Source: Datisca glomerata (Eukaryota; Streptophyta; Magnoliopsida; Cucurbitales; Datiscaceae). From it: DNA of 64,000 bases. Position numbers and translations under genes: made by a program. Below the pieces are notes generated by a model. That model did no database searches, was not told the DNA's origin, and saw only the letters and a list, made by a program, of their open reading frames with translations. The stretch is from the NCBI GenBank assembly GCA_003255025.1, contig QANY01006190.1, positions 286,317-350,316 of the forward strand, written 5' to 3'. Shown piece after piece: positions 33,262 through 46,125 of this stretch (position 1 is its first letter; the number at the start of each line of letters is the position of its first letter).

Positions 33262-36200
33262 ATCTCTCACTTGCCCTAATGTAAATATGACATCTCTCTC
33301 AACCCCATGTTACACACATGACCCTCAAATGACTTCATAGGAAGTGTCTTGGTAAAAGGATCAGCCAGGTTCTGATCTGACGCTATCTTCATCCTCTCGA
33401 TGCATGATCTCTCTTCTCTTACAAGATGATATTTCCTTTTTATGTGCTTACCCCCTCTTGTGACTCCTCAATTCTTTGGAATTAGCTACTGCCCCACTAT
33501 TGTCACAGTATAGGATCAGTGGCTTGTCCATATCTGAAACTACTTCCAGATCAATATAGAACTTTCTAAGCTATACCGCTTCTTTCGTAGCTTCATAAAC
33601 CGCTATATATTCAGCTTCCATAGTATAATCTGCAATGCTGAATTGTTTGATAATTCTCCAGACTACAGCTCATCCACCTACGGTGAATACTGATCCAGAG
33701 ATTGACTTTCAACTATCTCTGTTTGATTGAAAATTAGAGTCAGTATATCCAGTGGGGTTCGGGTCTCCACTTGAATAAACAAGTATATAATTTCTCATTC
33801 TCCTAAGATACTTGAGAATGTATTTTACTGCAATCCAATGTTCTGAATCTGGATTCAATTGATAATGACTGACAGTTCTCACTGCATAACAGATGTCTGA
33901 TCTCGTACACAACATGACATACTGAGACTACCAACAACTGAAGTATAAGGAACATTTCTCATATCATCTTCCTCATAAGGTGTCTTAGGACATTGCTCCT
34001 TGGAGAGGACAATTCCATGTTCGGTTAGTAGTTGACCTTTTTTGGAATTCTCCATAGAGAATCTCTATAGCACCTTATCAATATGAGACGCTTGAAAAAG
34101 TGCCAAGAGCTTGTTCTTTCTATCCCTTAGAATTTGGATGCCTATAACATAGCTTGACTCTCCCAAATCTTTCATTTAAAATTTTTCAGCTAACCACATC
34201 TTTACATTTGATAAAATTTTTACATCATTACCAATAAGAAGAATATCGTTAACATAAAGAACTAAGAAAACCACTATCTTGTCTTTGATATATTGATAAA
34301 CACAAGCTTCGTCAATATTTTTCTCAAAACCATATGATCTAATAATCTCATTAAAGGTAAGATTCCAAGATTTAGATACTTTCTTTAATCCATAAATAGA
34401 TTTAAACAATTTACATACTTTCTGATATTGCCCCATTTTCACGAACCCTTCAGGTTGCATCGTATAGATGTTTTATTCAAGAAAGCCATTCAAGAAAGCT
34501 GTCTTGATTGCCATATTTCATAATCCAAACTAGCGGTAATGGACAAAAGGATGCGAATGCATTTTAGCATGGCAACATGGGAGAATGTGTCTTCATAATC
34601 GACTCATTCTCTTTGTGTATAGCCCTTGGCTACCAGCCGTGCCTTGAAAGTTTCTACTTTCCCATATGCACCTCTTTTCTTCTTGAAGATCCAATTACAT
34701 CCAATGGCCCAGACATCATCAGGTGGATCCACAAGTACCCAACGGAATTGGAATACATCGATTCTATTTCTTGGTTCATGACATTTTGTCATTTCTCATT
34801 TTCAGGATAATCCATAACTTCTTCATAAGATAATGGATTATCCTTATCAATGTCAGACACTAAGACATATGCCTCTAGTTCATAACGAATAGGTTGTCTT
34901 ACAACCCTCCTAATACGACGTTGCACTGAGGTTTTCTTAACAGTAACTATGGTTTTTGTTGTTTGTTGATTATTAGTTGATAATGAATGTGGTTTGATCT
35001 CATCAGACGATAATTCCTCGAGAGCTACTTTGCTTTGAGATTTGTACTTTTCCATATAGTCGTGTTAAAAAAATGTGGCATTTTTCGATACACCTTGTGC
35101 TATAAAAGTATCTACATCTAGTCTTTGGAGTATAGCCAACGAATATGCATATTTCAGACCTTGAGTCTAACTTTCTAGTCTTGGGTCTAAGAACGTGAGT
35201 TGGACACCATCATAAGTGAAAATGATGCAAACTGGGTTTGGAGCTATTTCATAACTCTAAAAGTGTCTTGCTTATAGAATTAGAAGGCACTATATTTAAA
35301 ATATATGTTATCGTGTGTAATGCATATCCTCAAAATGTAAGTGGTAGTGAGGAGTAGCTTAACATTGACCTAACCATATCCAATAAGGTTCGGTTTCTCA
35401 TTTCTGAAACACCATTTTTCTGTGGCGTTCCAAGTGCTGTGAGTTGGGATATGATTCCATACTCCAACAAGTAATCTTTGAATTCTAAATCCAAGTATTC
35501 ACCATATCAATCTGATCTAACGGTTTTCAATGATTTACCTAATTGTTTTTCAGCTTCAGCGTTAAAGTCCTTAAACTTTGAAAAAGTTTTAGACTTTCTA
35601 TGCATTTGGTAAGTATAACCTTATATTGAGTAATCGTCAATAAAAGTGCCGAAATACTCATACTCACATCTAGCTTGTATATTGATCGGTCCACATACAT
35701 CATTATGCACTAGCACAAGTGGTTCCTTGAGTCTTTGGCCATTTCTTGTGAAATATCACTTGGTCATTTTACTCTCTAGACAGGATTCACAAACATGAAG
35801 ACTTCTAAATTTTAGTTCTCTCAAAGCATCATGCTTTGTTAACCTGTTTAACCTATCTAGATTAATATGTCCCAACCTAAGATGCCAAAAATATGTGTTA
35901 TCATCATCATGAGAAACTTTTTGTCGTTTGTTACTTTTAGGTTTTGCTACTTTAAATAATTAAGAATTATTTAACACGCGTTCGGTCGGTTTAAGCATAT
36001 ACAGTCCGTTCGATACTTTTACAAGACAAATATTAAATCCATTCTTAGAAATAATAAACTCATTTATTATTAAAGAAACTTCAAATAATTGTTCATGCAA
36101 AAGAGAAAGAGAAATCAAATTTCTATAAAAAAAAATAAGAATATAATAAACATCATTCAAAACTAAATAATTATTTCCAAAATTAAGATGGATTGTTCCA

Positions 36201-36300
36201 AATGCTTTAGTTGACACAAGCGCACCACTGCCAACTCGCATAAAGACCTCGCCATCAACCAACTTCGTTGACGAATCAAGCATCTACAAAAAAAAATATA
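33262..36300 (-). pseudogene. Ty1/copia pol of internal region 1
   Basis: Minus-strand order: protease/pre-integrase remnants (35960-36283), integrase (about 35050-35960), RT (34176-35055) and RNase H (about 33270-33915). The integrase shows an H-H-C-C remnant with CESC, and the aspartates of NDVCGP and VRSD are recognisable, but stops break the frame. The RT holds NWIFKKK and KARLVAKGYTQ. Its active site is YVND instead of YVDD. RNase H keeps ADTD-type neighbours as GYTDSNF. Stops and shifts occur throughout, so it is inactive. Confidence 0.75.
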
Positions 36301-37172
36301 CATGATTAGTGGCTCATGAATCAAGTATCTAGGATCACAAATCATATTTCACCAAACAAGTTTCAAGAACAAGTAAATCATATTTACCTTTCTTTTTCAG
36401 CTCGGAGAGATACTTGTTACAGTTTCTCTTCCAATAACCTTCAACCCACAATGGAAACATTTTCCCTTGGGCTTGTTATTATTCTTGTTATTCTTGACTT
36501 TCGGCGATGTCTTGGCTTTCTTCCATTTCTTGTTCTTACCTTTCCCCTTACCATTGATCTTCCTTCTCTTGTTACTTTTAACAACAGTGGAAGAAGGCTT
36601 TTGTTCCGCGACATTTGCCTTGCCCTCTTTTGTCATACTCTTATTGAGTGACTCAAATATTTACAGTTCATTCAACAATTGAGTCATGTTGAATTGCAAC
36701 TTGATCATAACATAGTCGGTGGTGAATGCAGAAAAAGTAGGTGTGAGCGATTCCAGTATAATGTTGACTTTAGTTTGTTCATCAATGCTTGCCCCATGTA
36801 CTTCTGCCTTATGCATTATGTTGAACATGTTCAAAACATGTTCACGCACAGAAGTACATTTCTTTATCTTAGTCGCCATGTCGCTCCTAGTAGCCTCATG
36901 GCGAGACTGCTACCCAAACATCGCCTATAGAGATTCCATAATCTCATAGCCAGTCTCCATGCTCTCATTCTTGGTTCTCACAACATCAATCATACTCACA
37001 AGCATGTAGCACTTCGCTTTGTTGTTGGATTGAATCCAAACATCAAATTTGTCCTTAACATTCTTAGGGGCATTGGTAGCAGGTTCTTCAGAACATTCTT
37101 CAGTAAGAACAAATTTATGGTTCTCACATATTATCATCAAGTTTAAATTTGATTTCCATATTATGAAATTAT
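36301..37172 (-). pseudogene. Ty1/copia gag of internal region 1, 5' truncated
   Basis: A 72-codon frame (36661-36879) and an 86-codon frame (36925-37185) carry the copia gag (UBN2-type) sequence WKSNLNLMI and ... SVREHVLNMF. A lysine-rich segment with the zinc knuckle CFHCGL is at 36397-36636. The coding sequence is cut at 37172 in the middle of the conserved FIIWKS start region, where LTR 2 begins. The start codon at 37185 lies inside LTR 2 and is accidental. Leader and primer site are missing. Confidence 0.7.
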
Positions 37173-39272
37173 TGTTGGTTGTCATGGTGCATGCGCGGCG
37201 GAAGCATGTGGCGCGTGACCATTAAAAAAATAAAAATTGAATATTTTTATAAAATAAAACTTTCGCAATGCCATGATAACAAAAAGAAACTTTATATTGA
37301 AAATTCTTTTTCAATCAGTCAAGATCTATTATATATTTATACATTAAATCTACTCCATACAAGGTTATACAAGGTTAGAAATCATATACTGCTTGTAGTC
37401 TATATAATGTGTCCTTGCAAAACCGATCGATCCCCCGTCCCACAAAACTGTCCCAACGATCAATAGACTCCAAGATCCATACCAAGATCTTCCAAGTCAA
37501 TCCTCAACGTACTAGCACGTAGAATATTATAAGACACTTTTTCTGCCTCTAGATATACTCAACACATGAGATCTAGAGATTTACTGATAAATACTTTAGT
37601 GAGACGATTTTCTAAAAGAATGTGATGATTATTCTTTTATAGATATGATTAACTTTTAATCGTAGAGAAAAATCACTTTCACATCAACTGTATTCTCAAT
37701 TCTTGATTGATGAACTGATTCAATAGATTGATGTCATTAGAATAATATATGTATATTTTCTTGATAATTGCATATCAGATATTTAGGGATAATTAAAAAT
37801 TAATATTTAATTTTAAATTACCCAAGCATCATAGTGCCTCGCAGCACTGTGTGTCACGCCACATTACAGTGCCATGCGGCACTGCAGTGTTACTTGCCTA
37901 CTGCTCTACTGCCACATGACAGTTACTGTAAATTAAATATTTATTTTAATAAGTTAAATATCTAGATATTAATTAATTCAAAATTAACATATCTGATTAT
38001 CCATGTCAACTAAATTATATGTTATTTCACAAATAACATATTTAGTTGATCCAAATTATTATCTAATAATAATTTAATTATCTAATTTCACAAATTAGAT
38101 AATTGTCTCACTTATCGATAATTTGAAAAATAATCGATAATTATATATATATATATATATATATAATTAATTGATTAATTAATCACACATAATTATGTAC
38201 TTATCCCAGAATAAAAATTCTTTTGCAAGTCAGTCATTTTCTCATCTTCTGAAAAATTTACAGCCTAGACTGTGTAGTACATAGGTGACTTGAGGACCAT
38301 GAACCTATAATTCTAAGCTCCAATAAATCAGATTATTAATTAAACTCTTTAAATAAATAATCTTATTTATTAATTTCATTATTACTCTACTATAAATATG
38401 GAATTGCACTCTTAGAGATTATAGAATATATTTACATAGTATTCTCATATAGTCCACTGATATAATCAATTCACGTAGTTCTGTCCTCCAATTATTGGTT
38501 TGTAAAGTAAAACTGATCAAAATTACCGTTTTACCCTCTATATTACCTTTTGATCCTTAAGTATCATTAATTCACTAGTGAATGACTAATTTATAATCTT
38601 ATTATAAATTTGAGCTCAATAATCATTCAGTTTCAGAATTAACACTTAAAGGAACCAATATACGATCCGTTAGAAAAACTTGGATTCCAAATCTTGTAAG
38701 ATCATATTCTCAGCCATCCACATAACTGAATCTTCAAAACAAAAGTCACTAGCTTGTTTTATAAACAAACCTTAATGTGTGAATCAAAAGATCCAGTTGA
38801 CATGCATAAGAGTTCATGGTTACTCAGGATTCAGACTGGTCTATATATGATCATCAAATTTGATGTGTATTAAATATTTATGATAAACGACACGTTGATA
38901 AAGATATTAATTCACATCGGTCCAATCATATATAATCTCATTATATTGAATACATTCACTAAGATACATATCCACATCAATGATCTGGATCTAAATCACA
39001 CACATTGATAATGTTTAGTGAACCGTACTAGCAATCATTGATTTAAGATTCCATACTTTAATATATTGCTGACAATTTTATTCATTACCTATAATCTTAA
39101 TCCTCTCGTACTAATACAAAATCATAGTCTCACTAATGGATATGAAGTTTTCAGATATTTATATAAATTATTGAGCAATAATTTAAAAGAACAATTATAA
39201 GAAAAATATAATAATTCTTAAACTTCATATGAAAATGTCAACACACGTCCTTTGATGGCATAACCCCCAACA
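37173..39272 (-). repeat. Ty1/copia LTR 2
   Basis: TGTTGG...CCAACA, 2100 bases, clearly related to LTR 1 along its length. It is followed at 39273 by a polypurine-tract sequence (minus strand GGGCAAGTGGGAGA), so it also behaves as a 3' LTR, for internal region 2. On the other side it abuts gag of internal region 1 with no primer site between them. Confidence 0.8.
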
Positions 39273-40200
39273 ATCTCCCACTTGCCCTAAAGTAAATGTG
39301 GCATCTCTCTCAATCCTATGTTTCTCGCATGACCCTCTAACGGCTTCGTAGGAAGTGTCTTGGTAAATGAGTCAGCCAGGTTCTAATCCAACGTTATCTT
39401 CATAATATACAAAGCCAGATTCCGACCCAACATTATGTTCATAACAGTTAGATCACCTCAGTCTATGACCAAGACGTCGACTCTCGATATCTTTATCTGA
39501 TTCCTAATCATTATATCTAGTGTGATTCAAGTCTCCGCATGAATAAACAAGCATATAGTTTCTTATTCTTTTAAGATACTTGAGAATGTGCTTTACTACA
39601 ATCTAGTGTTCTAAACTTGTATTCGATTGATAACGACTGACAATTCTCACTGCATAAGAGATGTTCGGTCTCGTACACAACATGACATACATGAAACTTC
39701 CAATTGTTGAAGTATAGGAGCTTTCTCATATCCTCTTCCTATTGAGGTATCTTAGGACATTGTTCCTTGGAGAGGAAAATTTGATGTATGGTCGATAATT
39801 GACTTTTTTTGAAATTCTTCATAGAAAATCTCTCCGGCACCTTATCAATATAATAAACCTGAGAAAGTGCCAAGAACTTGTTCTTTTTATCCCTTAGGAT
39901 TTGAATGCCCAGAACATAGCTCGCTTCTCCCAAATCTTTAATTTAGAATTTCTTAGTTAACCACTTATTTACTTTTGACAGAGTTTCTACATCATTCTCA
40001 ATGAGTAGAATATCGTCAACATAAAGAACTAAGAAAGCAACTATCTTATCTTTGATGTATTTATAAACACATGCTTCGTCAACATTTTGCTTGAAGCTAT
40101 AAGACTTTATAATCTCATCAAATGTAAGATTCCAAGATCTAGATGCTTGCTTTAATCCATAAATGGATTTAAGCAACTTACATACTTTCTGATCTTGCCT
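39273..40200 (-). pseudogene. Ty1/copia pol remnant of internal region 2
   Basis: The end of RT and RNase H are present. A 77-codon frame (39943-40176) has the intact active site YVDDILLI, and 39739-39933 continues with LGIQI. At about 40200 the sequence jumps directly into gag, so the RT N-terminus, integrase and protease (about 2 kb compared with region 1) are deleted. Confidence 0.75.
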
Positions 40201-40980
40201 CTTTTATACGATGCTTGTTGTCTTTCTTGTTCTTCTTGGCTTTTGACGATGTCTTAAATTTTTCCCTTTCTTGTTCTTACATTTGCCCTTACCATTGATC
40301 TTCTTCCTCTTATTACTTTTAACAGTAGAATAAGGCTTTTGCTCAGCAACATTTTCCTGACCCTCTTTGGTCATTCAAAGGTCAAATTACTCAAAAGTTT
40401 ACAGTTCATTCAACAATTGAGTCATGTTCAATTGTAACTTGTTCATAACATAGTTGATCGTGAACGCAGAAAAAGATTGTGTGAGTGACTCAAGTATAAT
40501 GCTAACTTGAGTCTGCTCATCAATGGTCACCCCATGTACTTCTGCCTCGTGCATTATGTTGATCATGTTCAAAACATGTTCTCGCACAGAAGTACTCTTT
40601 CTCATCTTAGTCGCCATATAACTCCTAGTGGCCTCAGACGACTTTGATCAGATTGCAGCCTAAACATCACCTACAGAGATTTCATAATCTCATAGACAGT
40701 CTCCATGCTTTCATGCTTGGTTCTCAGAACATCATTCATGCTCACAAGCATGTAGCGCTTCGCCTTTTTATTTGATATGATTCAAGCATCATATTTGTCC
40801 CTAACATTCTTAGGGGCATTAACAGGGGGTTCCTTATGACATTTTTCAGTAAGAACAAACTTATAGTTCTTACAAATCAGCATTAAGTTCATATTTTATT
40901 TCCAACAAATGAAATTATGACCATTCAAGTTCTCGAGAACGAGTAAAGAAGTAACATGATTACCCATGGTAGACATAATA
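40201..40980 (-). pseudogene. Ty1/copia gag of internal region 2
   Basis: It contains the natural gag start, MSTMGN, at about 40978, then NGHNFICWK. A 72-codon frame (40399-40617) has SVREHVLNMINIMHEAEVHG, and a lysine-rich end follows. Stops and shifts occur between them. It parallels gag 1 and includes the N-terminus that gag 1 lacks. Confidence 0.7.
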
Positions 40981-42930
40981 ATGATAACTGAAATTAAACA
41001 TACAAGATTCAATATAATTGATAAATATCTAGAATTTGAAAAGTAAATGTGATGCATGAATGCAACATAATAAACATACAAATATAACATTTAATAATCA
41101 CGATAAAATAACCCAAAGGTTAATGTGTTGTCTTAAGGTCAGTCAGATTAACCTTAGACTGTCTATGAGACATTCTCATCCTTTTTAATTAAAACTTAAA
41201 ATATCTCATATTTTTTCTTTTAACAATAAGGTATCGCTTGTTTGGTCAATTCACAACTCTTCACATGAAAGCTTATTTATGACTTTGTGAGTGTAACCCA
41301 TTTTTTCATATTCCATAACTTCATTTAGAATATGCTGCTTTAGGGTTGGTCAAAAGTAAACAACATCATTTTCTCATATCTTCTTAAGAAGTCCAACATT
41401 GGTATTGGTACATCTTGAAACCTTTCTTAGGGGATGAAAACAAAGCCAGCTCGAGGCCCTTATTACACCTCACGGTGTTGTACTAATAATGGAGACAATA
41501 GGTTACATTGAAATGTCAACCATCTTTCACTCACTATTTTAGGATTATGTGTTTCTATTTTTAACAAATCAATTAATTCTAAATTAATTACTAGTTAAAA
41601 TAATAACCCTATAAATATTTAATAATCAGTTATGTCAATCTCATTGGTTTAAGTTCATTTAACATTTTAAAACGCCTAAGTCATAATTAAGTGAACTTAG
41701 ATTAACTAATTAATTATATTTATCAAACTTTAATAATTTACTAAAGTCGATTATCCTAAAGATTACTATAACTCCTAGTGTGGTGTAATTACCAAGTTTT
41801 AACTAATCAAAACCTAGCAATTTACAAGCAATTGAATTCGTAAAATAATACATATAAACATATTAGGACAATCCTAATAAATCATATTTTTACTTATGAG
41901 ATGCATGATCGAATAAAGCTGTGTGGGATTTTTATGTATGACATATGATCGACTAATGCATGGACATGTTATCAAACATAATAATTAAATACTTATTTAA
42001 AAATTAAATTAAATAATAATGGACCGAGTGACTATTGAATATTTTTAAATTACAATCATTGAAATAAAGAAATAATATTATAAAGCGGAATTCAAGAACA
42101 CATATTTTCCAAATATTGCATTCTCATCCTGATATCCATCTTCACAATCTTCAAGCTTTTAACAAAATTTTATTTAATTAAGAATAACTATTTTATTTAA
42201 TTAAAATTATTTTATATAATTATTCCTTTAAAATAGTTGACTTTAACTTTGTAAAATAAACACTTTATTTGATTTGATCAAACTTGGGTCAAACCCAATC
42301 AACCTATTAATTTCTAATTTTTATATAATTAAAAATTAAAAATTAGTTTTAAAATTACATTAATTTCTAAATTTAAAAAGATAATTGATAGATTTAGCGT
42401 TATCATAAAACTCTAGGTATCAGGGTTTGTGCGAAACTTCCCTAAATATGACAACAGTTGTCATAGCCACCATCATCGCGCTGGCCACCACCGGCCACCG
42501 TTGCCAATTTTTCAGCTACGTCGTTAGAACAGTAAATTCCAGTGACATTGTCGGTAATCCATAGTCAAAGGCGCCAGCCCCAGAAATTCAATTTCCGGTG
42601 TCGGCGTCAGAATTCTAAAAGAATTCATATTTCTTTTCTTTTTCCTCTGTCACTCATCTCGTGTGTTCTTCATCTTCTCGTGATCAAAATAATTAAAATA
42701 AATATTCTAAATAAAATTACAAAAATATTTATGCCCCAAAATGACTTACACAAGATTTAAGGAAAAATAAAAAGAACAAAGCCTAACCCAATAATCACCA
42801 TATAATTAACAATCCATTATTTTCAATACATTCAAAAAATATAACCATTCATTCATTCATACATATGCCAATATTATATGAATAATATAAGAAAAGTCAC
42901 ACAACATTTAACATATAAATATATAAAGAC
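40981..42930 (-). other. Copia leader region between primer site and gag 2
   Basis: About 1.95 kb of AT-rich sequence without coding frames lies between the primer site and gag start, which is long for a copia element. A short GC-richer patch at about 42440-42520 has repeated 'gccacc' words. It may include an old insertion, but I recognise none. Confidence 0.5.
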
Positions 42931-42931
42931 C

Positions 42932-42943
42932 ACTCTGATATGA
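42932..42943 (-). promoter_or_regulatory. Primer-binding site of copia internal region 2
   Basis: The minus strand reads TCATATCAGAGT, a degraded TGGTATCAGAGC (initiator tRNA-Met). It lies two bases from the start of the adjoining LTR stub. Confidence 0.55.
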
Positions 42944-42945
42944 CT

Positions 42946-42994
42946 TGTTGGTCGTCACAGTACGTGCGCGGTGGAAGCGTGTGACGCGTGACCA
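42946..42994 (-). repeat. 49-bp stub of the copia 5' LTR
   Basis: It starts TGTTGG and matches the first 49 bases of LTR 2 closely (gtgcgcggtggaagcgtgtg...gcgtgacca). After 42994 the similarity ends, so the rest of the 5' LTR is deleted. Confidence 0.7.
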
Positions 42995-43982
42995 ATCCAA
43001 TCTTCATTAAGCAAGGTACTCTCTCTAGATGTGACGTTCGAAAGCTGCTTATAACATATCACTAATTCTTTTTAAAAAAAAAACAATTGGTTAAAGAACC
43101 TATAAAACTAAGTTTTGTTATTTCAATTAGTATTCTTCTAAAAATAAGCCTTAATTGATTGGTTTGTAGAATAAAATAAGAAAACCTGTTTGTACCTTCT
43201 TTAAAAAAATCAATTTGTCAATATATTTGCTGTCAACGTTGGAGGGGTTTGACAACAAATTATCATCTCTTAATCTCTTAGGTTCTAGATATAAGATAGG
43301 CTTTATTGTTAAAATTTATTAAAAAAAGCATCAACATAGACATTTTAGGCTTCTTAAGCTATTGATGTTACACTTTGACAGCAAATCACAAGCTGCCATT
43401 TAAAGTATGATTTGAAATCTCACCATCAGTTTTCTTTGAAAAAAAATGTTTTCTTCTAACCTAATTGCTTGTATATTGTATTTATTTTATTATGTTTTCT
43501 ATCAATGTTAATATATAATTTATGAATAACCGAACTAGAAATTTTATATTTATAATAAACCTTTTCTATTACATTCTTAAATTTTTGAAAATGAGAACTA
43601 AAGACGTTGCAAGTCTACCTCTTTATTCATAAGAGGCAAAAAGATTATATTTTAGAAGTCTAAAATAAATTCTGATATTTTTATAAATTTATAAAATTTC
43701 ATAAAATGGGATTTGAAGATTTTGGAAGTTCAATTCTCTATTCTGAAGAGGTGAGAAATCACATTCGGAAGTCTGAGTTTGATTTCAATATAATTTTACC
43801 ATCACAAATATATTAATCAAAATAAACTTAAAAATGATATCTTTTTTCTTAAAAAAATATTATCTAAGAAATATTAGAATTCTGATTTTCTCAATATATT
43901 AATAGGTTACCTTCGGAAGTCCGACTGTAATACCTATATGTTTGTAAATATATTTTGTTTAAATTAGAAAATAAAATCTTGG
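42995..43982. other. AT-rich region, no gene seen
   Basis: Nothing beyond AT-rich sequence and short accidental frames. Bases 43300-43400 have a weak internal palindromic character (gcatcaacatag...agctattgatgtt) that may be the edge of a small DNA element. Confidence 0.4.
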
Positions 43983-44311
43983 CAATGGACTTCGTACCAC
44001 TCATTACGTCACAAAATTTGTTTTATCTTTGATACAAGATAATACGTTATGAGACATGTAAAAATAATATTCTAAAATATGTTCTTAGTATCTTTTTTTA
44101 ATATAGTATTTGATAAATTTTGATCATTGTTTTAATAACATGTGTTGTGGGGTGCTAATACATTCCCCACACATAAACGATTATGGAAATAATTTTTTCA
44201 TAGATCATTTTTTAAAAAAATAAATGACCAATCACACCTTAATTTAATTAGTAATGACTCTACATATTTTTAAAAGTCATATTTTAGATAGTCTATCCTT
44301 GTCGCACGCGG
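43983..44311 (+). repeat. Ty3/gypsy LTR-end relic, copy B
   Basis: Related to 511-867: it has the same order of caatggact...accactcat, gttgtggggtgctaata, ttccccacac and a CG-containing tail (gtcgcacgcgggtt). It ends where a kinase fragment begins. Like copy A it is joined to foreign sequence right after the tail. Confidence 0.6.
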
Positions 44312-44482
44312 GTTGAAATATAGGATTTGGTGATTTTTAAAGGGAGCGAAGATTTCACCATAGTTGAAATATAGGATGTTCCAGGGGAAGTGATTGGAAA
44401 GTCCAACTATGGAACTCTGTATAAGGCGTTCTTGCAGAGGAGGAACAAGGTGAGGCTGCTTAGATTCTTGAGGCCTGTTTGC
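44312..44482 (+). pseudogene. Receptor-kinase-like fragment (kinase subdomain I)
   Basis: On the plus strand this reads LVIFKGSEDFTIVEI, a stop codon, then DVPGEVIGKSNYGTLYKA and VRLLRFLRPVC. This is the start of the kinase domain of plant LRR receptor-like (often inactive) kinases, including the glycine-rich-loop region. Only about 50 codons are present, broken by one stop, and what follows is unrelated. No LRR or kinase remainder is found nearby. A 15-bp direct repeat (gttgaaatataggat) lies at 44312-44326 and at 44363-44377. Confidence 0.6.
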
Positions 44483-44649
44483 ATGCTAGAGTTGAGGATT
44501 TTGGCAATTTGGCTGATTTTATTAGAGGTAATTGTTTTTTTTTTTAAATTAAGTCTCTTCGACTTTTATGTTATCAAACATAATAATTAAAAACTTTTGA
44601 TTAACTAAAATATATATCATTGATTTTTTTCTTTTCTTCTACAGACACA

Positions 44650-45815
44650 TACCATTAAAAATAAACTACAATACTAACATTTTTGTAAAATAAAATAAAC
44701 AACTTACCTTCACACTTCTGACCCTAAATTGATTATAGATGAAACAGTTAGAGAAAATACAAAAAGAAATTAGGGAATTAATTAATAGTCACATACCTTG
44801 AGCTTGGTTATATTCCCAAATCTGTTGGATAGTGGCATTAATGTTTTCATAGAGTGAAAATGTATTTTCTAATAAGTTAGAAAATGATATTGTCAAAGAT
44901 GAGTCCAATAACATCCAATATATGATTCCAATCCAATGTTGTACCAACGGAAACTAAACAAATTCCTTTTTTTTACTTGGAAATTGAATATGATGATCTT
45001 ATAGTTGACGAGTTGACGTACACACAATCAAACAAGTGTAATATATAGAGAGATGAGCGAGAACACATACATTTTCTATACAAAAGACAGGTGGTTGAAT
45101 CGGAGCTTCAGTTTATTTAATCCCTCTAAGAGTAAATATTCCAATTTACAGAATGACTTTACAACCAATTGGTCCATCCATATCATCTCCACATTGATTG
45201 CGTCTTCCAGATGCAGGCTTTTCAAGTTAGGAAAGGTGAACTGTAATATTCAATACCATTTTAGGCAGTAACATGTTTAATGAGAGGTTTTGACATATAT
45301 TGGGAATAAAAGCACAAAAACTAATTTGATAAGCTAAAGAAGGATCAAGAGAAGACTTAGGACTTTAACTAACTATTGTTAGGTAATCTGTTGCCTATAT
45401 CAGTTAGTAAGCTCCTGCTTGTCACGTGTATTGTGTTAGTGCAATTCGTGTACTTGTGTTCATATAGTTCATAGCCCCTTACTTGATTGAGTATTCAAGT
45501 AAGTAAGTTGGCTTTCTTTATTCAAGATTCTTCCAAAAATCTTCTTCTCTACTCTTTCTTCCTTTTTTTTCTCTCCTTCTCTCCTTCTCTGTCAATCAAA
45601 TAAGAATCAAGGAATATAATTCCCTTCATAATTAATACAAAAGAAATAATTTAAAAGCAATGCTAATGGCCAATTTAAAAACAGAGAAGACTTAACACTC
45701 ATCTTTTAGTCTTCCCTTATATTCTCTTAGAAATTTTGAAAAGTCAAGAAGGAAAAATATTCATGCTGGAAGAAAAATTCAATGTGATTTTGAGGCACAT
45801 ATTATTATAGAAATT
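44650..45815 (-). pseudogene. Partial, deletion-ridden duplicate of the CNL gene 3' half
   Basis: The sequence follows 48190-50600 but with gaps. Bases 44650-44850 match the end of exon 3 and the intron after it. Bases 44855-45098 match the intron between exons 2 and 3 plus the end of exon 2. Bases 45098-45815 match the start of exon 2 and intron 1. Most of exon 3 (about 48470-49310) and the middle of exon 2 (about 49565-49950) are missing. Exon 1 is absent. Remaining coding bits carry changes. The duplicate lies in the same orientation, about 2.9 kb beyond the functional gene's end, and is an old tandem duplication. Confidence 0.8.
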
Positions 45816-46090
45816 TCGGAGGAGAATTCAAATCTCCAATGACCTTATAATTTTACATAATGAGTTCCGCCTAAAGATTTATTCAAAATTAATCCATGAA
45901 AATAACGTAATAACACCAATTTTCCAACAGCTCCATATGGTGAGAGAATTCAAGAACCACATTGAGACAATCAGAATCAACCAATAAAAAACTATATTCA
46001 ATAATTGTTTTAATTTATTATTCCATTTTATTTTAGTATACAAAATCAAGAACCCATGACATCCTTTCACTTCATTTTCATGGTTGTTTT

Positions 46091-46125
46091 TTTTAGGCAC
46101 GAACAAGAAGTGTTCGTGCCTAAAA
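46091..46125. repeat. 15-bp perfect hairpin
   Basis: The arms tttTAGGCACGAACA and TGTTCGTGCCTAaaa are exact complements around the loop agaag. With no GC-skew or T-run terminator logic applicable in a plant, the likeliest origin is two transposon ends brought together by internal deletion. Confidence 0.7.

Noticed and set aside
43010..43450. Possible CACTA subterminal repeats near 43300-43400
   Set aside because: Only a weak palindrome was seen; no CACTA termini or target duplication nearby.
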